Assembly (NCBI GenBank): GCA_947072715.1
Contig: CAMTJB010000077.1
Coordinates: forward strand, 1 to 5,919
From: an uncultured Fusobacteriaceae bacterium
GTDB lineage: Bacteria > Fusobacteriota > Fusobacteriia > Fusobacteriales > Fusobacteriaceae
DNA length: 5,919 bases
Reading direction: 5' to 3'
Below the pieces are notes generated by a model. The model worked only from the letters and a program-made list of their open reading frames with translations. It had not been told where the DNA came from and ran no database searches. This document shows positions 1 to 5,919 of the stretch, piece after piece. Position 1 is the first letter of the stretch. Every line of letters begins with the position of its first letter. The position numbers and the translations under genes were made by a program.

Positions 1-162
1 ATCTATAATTCCCCTAAAAAAACCAGATACTTTATAAGAAAACAATCTTATAAAATTAACATTTAATACTTCCTTACAATTAGGACATCTATATTTCGCT
101 ACTTTATTTGTTATTTTCATCTTTTTTTTACAACTTGGGCATACTACAATTCTCTTATCCAT
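1..162 (-). CDS. Small zinc-ribbon protein, N-terminal 54 residues (partial)
   Basis: The open frame starts at ATG (162-160) and runs off the window without a stop, so only 54 residues are visible. A purine-rich AAGAGGAAAA site sits just upstream, and the start lies 19 bases after the aroE stop, so it is probably co-transcribed with aroE. Four cysteines form two CxxC knuckles: C8-P-S-C11 and C26-P-N-C29, separated by 14 residues. This is the layout of a single zinc ribbon resembling the MJ0042/DZR type. The knuckles are flanked by many lysines. After the ribbon the chain turns hydrophobic and aromatic (FIRLFSYKVSGFFRG), which could begin a helix or membrane-proximal segment. The ribbon fold is seen directly. 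The function is unknown: such ribbons bind nucleic acid or protein partners, and nothing here tells which. The full length cannot be judged from this window. Confidence 0.8.
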   Translation of the reverse strand, partial: MDKRIVVCPSCKKKMKITNKVAKYRCPNCKEVLNVNFIRLFSYKVSGFFRGIID

Positions 163-181
163 TTTTCCTCTTATCTTCTTT

Positions 182-937
182 TTATTTTTTATTTAACTGA
201 TTAAATATCTCTCCATAAAGACCTATCTCTCTATTTTGCCATAACTCTTGAGCTTTTATCCCTTGAACTACAAGCATATATAAACCATCTACAATATTTA
301 TACCTTTTAAATTACCTCTTTCTAATTTCTTGGTATACTTTAGATCAAAAATATTTTTAAATTTACTTAAAATTTCAATATCAATATTACTAGGAGTACA
401 ATTTATAGCTAACTCTTCCATATCATTAAATTCTCTTACTTTATCATAACTTATTATATTTTTGCCGATTTTTCTTCTAGAAACATAATAAGGGATTCCT
501 TCCAACTCTTTTATCGCGTAGTAAACTGCTTTACTTGAGCCTCCAGTTCCAAATATATAGCATTTTTTATTCTTTAAGTCTAATTTCATTTTTTTTAAAG
601 TCTCAATTATACCATAGTAATCAGTATTATACCCTACTAAGCTAGTCTTTTCAATCTTTATTGTATTTATAGCTCCTATTTTTCTAGATACTTCATCTAT
701 TTTATCTACATATTTAATAATTTTTTCTTTGTAAGGAATTGTTATATTTATTCCTAATAATTCACCTTTTTTTAGCATTTCTATTACTTCTTTTATAAAT
801 AGGTTTTCATCTTTTGATTCAGAAGAATCTAATAATACATAATTACCTGAAATATTAATTTTTTCTAAAATTATTTTATGAAGTTTTGGAGACAAACTAT
901 ATTGAATATTTTTTCCTAATAATCCATATTTCACCAT
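182..937 (-). CDS. aroE: Shikimate dehydrogenase (AroE), compact form
   Basis: Predicted cytosolic enzyme that reduces 3-dehydroshikimate to shikimate with NADPH, the fourth step of the shikimate pathway to chorismate and aromatic amino acids. I start it at ATG 937-935 (251 aa): GGAGGA at 950-945 lies 7 bases upstream, whereas a TTG start at 952 would put that site inside the gene. The N-terminal substrate domain has S14 and S16 in YSLSP, the catalytic Lys70 in NITIPYK, Asn91 in GAINTI, and Asp106 in GYNTD. The Rossmann part has the glycine-rich GTGGSSKA at 130-137 and a basic SRRK (153-156) where NADP-binding AroE proteins usually have NR[TS]. Gln225 in MLVVQG is kept. At 251 aa it is shorter than the usual 270-290. 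The segment after INCTPS lacks the common GM..P stretch and has DLKYTK in place of D..YNP..T. It follows leuS across a hairpin. The family call is firm; full activity is inferred from the retained Lys and Asp. Confidence 0.93.
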   Translation of the reverse strand: MVKYGLLGKNIQYSLSPKLHKIILEKINISGNYVLLDSSESKDENLFIKEVIEMLKKGELLGINITIPYKEKIIKYVDKIDEVSRKIGAINTIKIEKTSLVGYNTDYYGIIETLKKMKLDLKNKKCYIFGTGGSSKAVYYAIKELEGIPYYVSRRKIGKNIISYDKVREFNDMEELAINCTPSNIDIEILSKFKNIFDLKYTKKLERGNLKGINIVDGLYMLVVQGIKAQELWQNREIGLYGEIFNQLNKK

Positions 938-944
938 AACTATT

Positions 945-950
945 TCCTCC
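945..950 (-). promoter_or_regulatory. Ribosome binding site that fixes the aroE start
   Basis: GGAGGA on the minus strand, 7 bases before ATG 937-935. The upstream in-frame TTG at 952 overlaps this site and has no Shine-Dalgarno of its own, so the ATG is the better start and the protein begins MVKYGLLG. Confidence 0.85.
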
Positions 951-959
951 AATATAAAG

Positions 960-1007
960 AACGCCCCTATATTAACCTTAGAATTAAGACTTTAACATAG
1001 GGGAGTT
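960..1007 (-). terminator. GC-capped stem-loop between leuS and aroE; possible leaky terminator or attenuator
   Basis: A 12-bp stem pairs 964-975 with 992-1003: CCCCTAT and TTAA blocks around a 16-base loop. After a one-base mismatch (963/1004) it extends by three more pairs (960-962 with 1005-1007). The loop contains a further CTTA/TAAG pairing. At 971/996 the minus-strand RNA has a tolerated U-G wobble, while a plus-strand RNA would have an A-C mismatch, which favours a role in the minus-strand transcript. The bases downstream on the minus strand (CTTTATATT) are T-rich but not a clean T run, and the aroE ribosome binding site follows at once. It may end the murA-leuS transcript, thin it out before aroE, or cap the 5' end of an aroE mRNA. 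The structure is seen; the role is inferred. Confidence 0.6.
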
Positions 1008-1009
1008 TA

Positions 1010-1038
1010 TTTATAATTTTATTTTACAACTATATTAA
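1010..1038 (-). promoter_or_regulatory. Weak candidate promoter for aroE
   Basis: On the minus strand TTAATA (1038-1033) and TATAAA (1015-1010) are separated by 17 bases, matching the sigma-70 consensus at 4/6 and 5/6 positions. Transcription would begin near 1003-1006, right at the 5' arm of the hairpin. The site overlaps the end of leuS. In DNA this AT-rich such matches arise easily by chance, so this is only a candidate. Confidence 0.22.
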
Positions 1039-3619
1039 CTATTTTTCCAGGTACAGTGATTACTTTAGCTACAGTTTTTCCTTCTATATGCTTAACTACA
1101 TTCTCATGATTTAAAGCTAGTTTTTCAAGTTCATCTTTAGATATTGATCTATCAACTTCTAAAGTTCCTCTTACTTTTCCATTAACTTGAATAGCCACAA
1201 CTAATTCCTCAGAAATAGTTAGTTCTTCTTTATACTCTACCCATCCTTCATTAAATAATTCTGTTGTATTCCCCATAAGTTCCCACAGCTCAGCACAATA
1301 ATGCGGTACAAATGGTGATAACATAATTACAACTTTATTTAAAGTTTCACCTAATACTTTTCTTGAATCTGCACTAGTTACATCAAAATCATTTAAGTAA
1401 TCTTGAATCTCATTTAACAGTTCCATATTTGCTGCTATTGCTGTATTAAAGTGGTAGTCATTCTCTATAGAGTCTGTTACTTTTTTAATTGTTTGATGTA
1501 ATTTTCTAATTAATTTTTTATCATTTTTAGATATTTCAGAATAATTAATATCCCCTTTTATTATATTTTTAGAGTTATCATCAATTATTCTCCATAATCT
1601 AGTTAAAAATCTTTGTGCTCCTGCAAGACCATTTTCATTCCACTCTAACTCTTTTTCAGGTGGCGCTGCAAACATTATAAATAATCTTGTAGTATCTGCT
1701 CCAAATTTCTTAATCATCTCTTCTGGATCAACACCATTATTTTTAGATTTTGACATTTTTTCAACTTTTACTGTTAACTCTTCTGCTGTAGTTTTAACAA
1801 AGGCTTTTTCACCTTTAATTTCTACATCACTTGGATATAAATATCTATTCTCTTTTTCAGAGTAATATGATGGTCCTAATACCATTCCTTGAGTTAAAAG
1901 TCTTTTAAAAGGTTCATTTGTTGAAATTAAACCTAAGTCTCTTAAAACTTTATGGAAGAATCTTGAGTATAACAAATGCATAACAGCATGCTCTATTCCA
2001 CCTATATACTGATCTACTGGAGACCAACCGTCTGCAATCTCTTTTGCAAATGGTAAATCTGTATTTTTAGGATCACAATATCTCAAATAGTACCAAGATG
2101 AATCTACAAATGTATCCATTGTATCTGTATCTCTTCTTGATGGTTTTCCACACTTTGGACATGGTACATTTTTAAAACTTTCAGAAGTTTCTAAAGGATT
2201 TCCAAGACCATTAAACGTTACATCTTCTGGTAAAATTACAGGAAGATTTTCATCTTTCTCCATAACTATTCCACAAGTTTCACAATATACAGCTGGAATA
2301 GGTGTTCCCCAATATCTTTGTCTTGAAACTCCCCAATCTTTTAATCTATATTTTGTAGTTCTCTTTCCAAATCCTTTTTCCTCAACATATAAAGCAATTT
2401 TATTTAAAGCTTCTTTAGATGACATTCCATTAAAATCACCTGAATTTGTCATTACTCCAGCTCCAACAAAAGCATCTTTCATATCTCCTGCTTCTATTTG
2501 TATCTCTTTTTTAGACTCTTTATCTATAGGATTTATAACTACTTTTATTGGTAAATCATATTTTTTAGCAAAAGCGAAATCTCTATCATCATGAGCAGGA
2601 ACAGCCATTACAGCTCCAGTACCATAATTCATAAGAACATAGTCTCCTATCCATAACTGTGATTTTTCCCCATTTAAAGGATTAATTACATGCCAACCTG
2701 TAAATACTCCGTTCTTATCTTTACCTTCTGCTGTTCTTTCTATCATGTCTGTATTTTTCATAGCCTCAATAGCAGGTTTTATAGATGGATTTACAGCTAA
2801 AATTTTTGCTACCATTGGGTGCTCTGGTGCAAGCACACAGTAAGACACTCCATATATTGTCTCTATTCTTGTTGTAAAAACTGGTAATAGCTCTCCTGTT
2901 TCCTCAACTGTTAAGTTAAGCTCTGTTCCAAAAGATTTTCCAATCCAGTTTTTTTGCATTGTTAAAACTTTTTCTGGCCACCCTTCTTTTAATTCGTTGT
3001 GTCCTGTTAATAACTCTTCAGAATAATCAGTTATCTTAAAGAACCATTGCTCTAACTCTTTTTGAATTACTGGAGTCTTTGAGTGTCTCCAACACATTCC
3101 ATCTTCAACTTGCTCATTTGCTAAAACTGTATTACACTCAGGGCACCAGTTTACAAAAGATGATTTTTTGTATACTAAACCTTTTTCATACATTCTTTTA
3201 AAAATCCATTGATTCCATTTATAATAATCTGGTTTATAAGATGCAATCTCTCTATCCCAATCATAAGATAAACCTAATAATTTAAGTTGTCTCTTCATAT
3301 TTTCAATATTTGATGTAGTCCATATTGCTGGATGAGCACCATTTTGAATTGCTGCATTTTCAGCTGGTAATCCGAAAGAATCCCATCCCATAGGATGAAG
3401 AACATTAAATCCCTTCATTTTTTTATATCTAGAAATTACATCTCCAATTGTATAGTTTCTTGCATGTCCAACATGAAGTTTTCCAGAAGGGTAAGGTAAC
3501 ATTTCTAATAAGTAGTAGTTCTCTTTTCCTTCTACTTTATCTAAAGTCTTAAATATGTTATTACTAGACCATTTTTCTTGCCATTTTGTTTCTATATCTT
3601 TAAAATTATACTCAGACAT
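1019..3619 (-). CDS. leuS: Leucyl-tRNA synthetase (LeuRS), full length
   Basis: Class I aminoacyl-tRNA synthetase that activates leucine with ATP and charges tRNA-Leu in the cytosol. It has 866 residues, normal for bacterial LeuRS. The signature HVGH is at 49-52 and KMSKS at 621-625. A first zinc site has C159, C162, C176 and H179 (NWCPEC ... CWRH). The CP1 editing domain has TTRIET at 249-254 and GTGAVMAVPAHDDRD at 333-347. A second cysteine pair set, CETC 446-449 and CPKC 487-490, precedes DTMDTFVDSSWYYLRY. Both cysteine sets resemble Thermus rather than E. coli LeuRS. A leucine-specific insertion lies just before KMSKS, an alpha-helical anticodon-binding domain spans roughly 660-790, and a C-terminal domain covers about 805-866 (VNGKVRG). 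The ATG at 3619 has GGAGGA 8 bases upstream. It starts 15 bases after the sigma gene's stop, so there is no room for its own leader or T-box. In the editing site Ile-Glu replaces the usual Pro-Asp of TTRPDT. Confidence 0.98.
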   Translation of the reverse strand: MSEYNFKDIETKWQEKWSSNNIFKTLDKVEGKENYYLLEMLPYPSGKLHVGHARNYTIGDVISRYKKMKGFNVLHPMGWDSFGLPAENAAIQNGAHPAIWTTSNIENMKRQLKLLGLSYDWDREIASYKPDYYKWNQWIFKRMYEKGLVYKKSSFVNWCPECNTVLANEQVEDGMCWRHSKTPVIQKELEQWFFKITDYSEELLTGHNELKEGWPEKVLTMQKNWIGKSFGTELNLTVEETGELLPVFTTRIETIYGVSYCVLAPEHPMVAKILAVNPSIKPAIEAMKNTDMIERTAEGKDKNGVFTGWHVINPLNGEKSQLWIGDYVLMNYGTGAVMAVPAHDDRDFAFAKKYDLPIKVVINPIDKESKKEIQIEAGDMKDAFVGAGVMTNSGDFNGMSSKEALNKIALYVEEKGFGKRTTKYRLKDWGVSRQRYWGTPIPAVYCETCGIVMEKDENLPVILPEDVTFNGLGNPLETSESFKNVPCPKCGKPSRRDTDTMDTFVDSSWYYLRYCDPKNTDLPFAKEIADGWSPVDQYIGGIEHAVMHLLYSRFFHKVLRDLGLISTNEPFKRLLTQGMVLGPSYYSEKENRYLYPSDVEIKGEKAFVKTTAEELTVKVEKMSKSKNNGVDPEEMIKKFGADTTRLFIMFAAPPEKELEWNENGLAGAQRFLTRLWRIIDDNSKNIIKGDINYSEISKNDKKLIRKLHQTIKKVTDSIENDYHFNTAIAANMELLNEIQDYLNDFDVTSADSRKVLGETLNKVVIMLSPFVPHYCAELWELMGNTTELFNEGWVEYKEELTISEELVVAIQVNGKVRGTLEVDRSISKDELEKLALNHENVVKHIEGKTVAKVITVPGKIVNIVVK

Positions 3620-3634
3620 TTTCTCTCTCCTCCA

Positions 3635-4237
3635 TTAATATGAGTTAAACCAATCTTGACTTTTTCTCTTTATTCTCTGTATCGTATTATCTATTGTTTT
3701 TAGATTTTTATCAAGTTTTTCAGAAATCTCTCTATATGAATATCCTTTTATTAATAATAAAAAGACCTCTCTTTCACTTTCACTGAACTTTTCTTTTGAA
3801 TATCTATCTAAATCTGCTACTTTTTCTTTAGATAGTATAATCTCTTCTGGGTTATAATGAGTATACGAAGCTAATCCTTTTGAATAACTTACCTCTTTTC
3901 CCTCTTCATTCTCAATATAGTTACCTGAAGCTGAATTTAATGCTATATTTTTCTGAGCATTAGAAGATTTAATTGCTGTTATTAATTGTCTCTTTATACA
4001 TAGTGTCGCAAAAGTTTTAAAAGAAGCATTTTTAGTGCCATCATATGCCTTTATCGCTTTTATTAAACCAATCATCCCTTCTTGAAGAAGATCATCTTGG
4101 TCTGCGCCTATTAAAAAATAATTTCTTGAATTCATGAATATTAATTTTTTATAATTTTTTAAAATCATATTTAACGATTCTTGATCACCTTGTTGTGCTT
4201 TAATTATATTTTCATTAGTTACCATTTCTATAGACAT
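3635..4237 (-). CDS. SigH-like sigma-70 family RNA polymerase sigma factor
   Basis: A 200-residue alternative sigma factor that would direct RNA polymerase to a subset of promoters. Region 2 is very close to Bacillus SigH (Spo0H): YFLIGADQDDLLQEGMIGL at 40-58 (core binding, region 2.2), then SFKTFATLCIKRQLITAIK at 72-90 (melting and -10 recognition, regions 2.3-2.4). A variable linker spans about 92-140. Region 4 spans about 150-197, with a helix-turn-helix at roughly 167-192 (SYREISEKL ... TIDNTIQRIKRK) for -35 recognition. There is no region 1.1 or full region 3, as expected for this small class. The ATG at 4237 has an AGGAG site about 8 bases upstream; a second Met at codon 5 has no better site. 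It lies 24 bases after rlmB and 15 before leuS, inside the operon. I see no anti-sigma gene beside it. The family is certain. Orthology with SigH is likely, but the regulon is unknown, so I give no symbol. Confidence 0.93.
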   Translation of the reverse strand: MSIEMVTNENIIKAQQGDQESLNMILKNYKKLIFMNSRNYFLIGADQDDLLQEGMIGLIKAIKAYDGTKNASFKTFATLCIKRQLITAIKSSNAQKNIALNSASGNYIENEEGKEVSYSKGLASYTHYNPEEIILSKEKVADLDRYSKEKFSESEREVFLLLIKGYSYREISEKLDKNLKTIDNTIQRIKRKSQDWFNSY

Positions 4238-4261
4238 CTTCTTCTCCTATTCTAAAAAAAT

Positions 4262-4972
4262 TTAGTTAACTGATTTTGAAATTTCAGAAAGAATTATTCC
4301 TCCTGCAACTGAAACATTCAGAGAATTTATTTTTCCATGCATAGGTATTTTTACCAGTACGTCACACGTATCTTTTACTCTTTTTCTTATTCCAAAACCT
4401 TCACTTCCCATAACTAAAGCTGTGAATTTAGGATATTTTTCTTCATAGTAATATTTTTTTCCATCCCCTTCTGCTCCATAAATCCAAAAATCTAATTTTT
4501 TTAATTTTTCTAAAGCATCTGCAATATTTGTTACTTTAACAATATCTACATATTCTATTGCTCCTGTTGATGTTTTTATAACTGTTTCATTTATTTTAAC
4601 TGCATTTCTTTCTGGAATTATTATACCTTTAACTCCAAATATTTCAGCACTTCTTATTAATGCACCAAAATTTCTAGGGTCTTGAATCCCGTCTAAAACT
4701 AATACTATAGCTTTATCAGATTTAGCTAATTTTTCAAAGAACTCACCTTGTTCTACATAATAATCATGCTCAAGAACTATAGCTTCTACTCCTTGCGAAT
4801 TTTCTCTCTTTTTATCAGTTAAGAATATTTTTATATTTCTTTGAGAAGCTAATTGCTTTATTATTTGAACTTTTTCATCTTTTAACCCTTTGTACAGTTC
4901 TATTTTTTCAATCTCTTTATCCTTATTCTGTAGTACCTCTATTACAGGATTTAACCCTATTATGCTTTCCAA
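4262..4972 (-). CDS. rlmB: SpoU-family 23S rRNA (guanosine-2'-O-)methyltransferase, RlmB type
   Basis: Predicted to transfer a methyl group from S-adenosylmethionine to a guanosine 2'-hydroxyl of 23S rRNA (G2251 in E. coli numbering, in the peptidyl-transferase P loop). It has 236 residues; relatives are about 240-250. Residues 1-75 are the substrate-binding domain, beginning with the typical G-x-NPV near the N-terminus. The SPOUT knot domain has motif 1 at 98-110 (DPRNFGALIRSAE, with Arg107), motif 2 at 188-194 (MGSEGFG) and motif 3 at 209-223 (IPMHGKINSLNVSVA). All the expected conserved residues are present. The start is TTG (4972-4970), supported by GGAGGA 5 bases upstream and by the N-terminus it gives; no ATG lies nearby. 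It begins 12 bases after the murA stop. A TrmH or YacO-like paralogue with another rRNA target cannot be excluded from sequence alone. Confidence 0.93.
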   Translation of the reverse strand: MESIIGLNPVIEVLQNKDKEIEKIELYKGLKDEKVQIIKQLASQRNIKIFLTDKKRENSQGVEAIVLEHDYYVEQGEFFEKLAKSDKAIVLVLDGIQDPRNFGALIRSAEIFGVKGIIIPERNAVKINETVIKTSTGAIEYVDIVKVTNIADALEKLKKLDFWIYGAEGDGKKYYYEEKYPKFTALVMGSEGFGIRKRVKDTCDVLVKIPMHGKINSLNVSVAGGIILSEISKSVN

Positions 4973-4977
4973 TTTAT

Positions 4978-4983
4978 TCCTCC
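4978..4983 (-). promoter_or_regulatory. Ribosome binding site supporting the rlmB TTG start
   Basis: GGAGGA on the minus strand, one base after the murA stop codon (4987-4985) and 5 bases before TTG 4972-4970. It is the only good site near the start of the SpoU frame and so decides in favour of a non-ATG start. Confidence 0.8.
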
Positions 4984-4984
4984 A

Positions 4985-5919
4985 TTATAAGCTAACTTTA
5001 ATTCTTTCTATGTCAGCTCCTATATTTTTTAATTTTTCAACAAGAGATTCATAACCTCTATCTACGTGATATATTCTATTAACAATAGTTGTCTTATCAC
5101 TTTTTAGTCCAGCAAGAATCAATGATGCTCCTGCTCTTAAATCACTAGCCATAACTTCACTGGCTGAGAAATTATCAATTCCATCTATAGAAGCCATATG
5201 ATTACTAATCGATATTTTTGCTCCCATTCTATTAAGTTCTGGAACATGCATAAACCTATTTTCAAATATCGTTTCCTTTATTTCACTAGTTCCTTTTACT
5301 AAACACATAAGTGTCATCATAGGAGACTGTAAATCTGTAGGAAATCCTGGATGTGGCATTGTTGTAACTTTTACTGGCTTTAAGTCTTCTAATTTTGAAG
5401 TTACTCTAAATATTCCATTTTCATCATAATGATATTCAACTCCCATCTCTAATAATTTAGAAAGGAAGCTTTCAGAATGATCTTTCACAACATTTTTTAC
5501 ACCTATTTTTCCATTAAACATAATTGAGGCGATTACAAAAGTTCCTGCAACTATTCTATCTGGAATAATTGAATACTCTCCTGGAGTTAGTTTTTCTACA
5601 CCTTCAATAACAAGTTTGTCTGTTCCAATACCTTTTATTTTAGCCCCCATAGAGTTTAAGAAATTACATAAATCTTCAACCTCAGGTTCTTTTGCCACAT
5701 TACTTAAAATGCTAGTTCCTTTTCCTTTTACTGCTGCCATAACTAAATTTTCAGTAGCTCCAACACTTGGAAAGTCCATTATAAACTCTCCTGAAATTCC
5801 ATTTTCAGCTTTAGCATAAATATATCCATGTTCTGTTGTAACTTCAACACCTAGTTTCTCAAACCCTTTAAGATGTAAATCAACAGGTCTTGCTCCTATT
5901 GTACATCCTCCTGGTAAAG
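4985..5919 (-). CDS. murA: UDP-N-acetylglucosamine 1-carboxyvinyltransferase (MurA), N-terminus outside the window
   Basis: Catalyses the first committed step of peptidoglycan synthesis in the cytosol: transfer of enolpyruvate from phosphoenolpyruvate to UDP-GlcNAc. The frame is open to the window edge, giving 310 codons of a protein normally about 420 long, so roughly the first 110 residues are missing. An ATG at 5779 is an internal Met and not the start. The first visible residues are [15 protein letters not shown]: this Cys (fragment residue 5) matches E. coli Cys115, the active-site residue alkylated by fosfomycin, so a fosfomycin-sensitive type of enzyme is predicted. Next come [11 protein letters not shown] (48-58), PDRIVAGTF, then FPTDLQ with the Asp matching E. 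coli Asp305 (fragment 195), [10 protein letters not shown], and SDLRAG with the Arg matching Arg397 (fragment 261). It ends with TAA at 4987-4985. It seems to be the first visible gene of the murA-rlmB-sigma-leuS operon. Low-GC bacteria often carry two MurA copies; which one this is cannot be told here. Confidence 0.97.
   Translation of the reverse strand, partial: LPGGCTIGARPVDLHLKGFEKLGVEVTTEHGYIYAKAENGISGEFIMDFPSVGATENLVMAAVKGKGTSILSNVAKEPEVEDLCNFLNSMGAKIKGIGTDKLVIEGVEKLTPGEYSIIPDRIVAGTFVIASIMFNGKIGVKNVVKDHSESFLSKLLEMGVEYHYDENGIFRVTSKLEDLKPVKVTTMPHPGFPTDLQSPMMTLMCLVKGTSEIKETIFENRFMHVPELNRMGAKISISNHMASIDGIDNFSASEVMASDLRAGASLILAGLKSDKTTIVNRIYHVDRGYESLVEKLKNIGADIERIKVSL

Noticed and set aside
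938..952. TTG start for aroE at 952
   Set aside because: The GGAGGA site would fall inside the gene, and the ATG at 937 has ideal spacing and gives the standard AroE N-terminus.
4249..4266. AT-only hairpin with a T run between rlmB and the sigma gene (CTAAA/TTTAG)
   Set aside because: The stem has a single G-C pair and the ribosome binding site follows at once; it is too weak to call a terminator.
4262..4320. Short palindromes near the end of rlmB (TGAAATTTCA on both strands)
   Set aside because: They are coding sequence for conserved residues, and such palindromes are common by chance in AT-rich DNA.
4985..5779. ATG at 5779 as the murA start
   Set aside because: The frame continues upstream to the window edge with conserved MurA sequence, including the catalytic PGGC loop, so this Met is internal.
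5616..5819. A 67-codon plus-strand open frame
   Set aside because: It lies fully inside murA on the opposite strand, shows no recognisable motif or ribosome binding site, and the murA frame is strongly conserved here.
1..5919. Search for mobile elements, CRISPR repeats, tRNA genes, riboswitches or defence genes
   Set aside because: Genes are packed end to end with known housekeeping functions, and I found no long direct or inverted repeats, transposase motifs or cloverleaf-like sequences.

Overview
This is a compact, strongly AT-rich stretch of bacterial chromosome with every recognisable gene on the minus strand. Read in the direction of transcription (high to low coordinates) the order is: murA (5' end outside the window), rlmB, a SigH-like sigma-70 family factor, leuS, a GC-capped hairpin, aroE, and the start of a small zinc-ribbon protein that runs off the low-coordinate edge. 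AT-rich codons (AGA for Arg, for example), strong GGAGGA ribosome binding sites, a Thermus-type LeuS with two cysteine zinc sites, and a SigH-type sigma factor beside rlmB point to a low-GC bacterium. My best guess is Fusobacteriota (Fusobacterium or Cetobacterium-like), with Clostridia as the main alternative. This is inference from sequence style, not a database match.

Region by region: 4985-5919 holds the C-terminal three quarters of MurA, including its active-site PGGC loop. 4262-4972 is RlmB, a SpoU-family 23S rRNA 2'-O-methyltransferase with a TTG start. 3635-4237 is the sigma factor. 1019-3619 is full-length leucyl-tRNA synthetase. These four genes are 12, 24 and 15 bases apart, each with its own Shine-Dalgarno sequence, and look like one operon. 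The 81-base gap at 938-1018 carries a 12-bp stem (964-1003) that may end or attenuate that transcript. aroE (182-937) starts at an internal ATG rather than at the TTG five codons upstream. Nineteen bases further on begins a Cys4 zinc-ribbon protein (1-162, partial). No gene-free stretch exceeds 81 bases.

Functionally this is housekeeping: peptidoglycan precursor synthesis (MurA), ribosome maturation (RlmB), transcription (sigma factor), tRNA charging (LeuS) and aromatic amino acid synthesis (AroE). I see no mobile element, CRISPR array, RNA gene, phage gene or defence system, and no evidence for a new multi-gene system. The points most worth a second look are the SigH-like factor and its rlmB neighbourhood, the hairpin between leuS and aroE, the trimmed C-terminal half of AroE, and the truncated zinc-ribbon protein.
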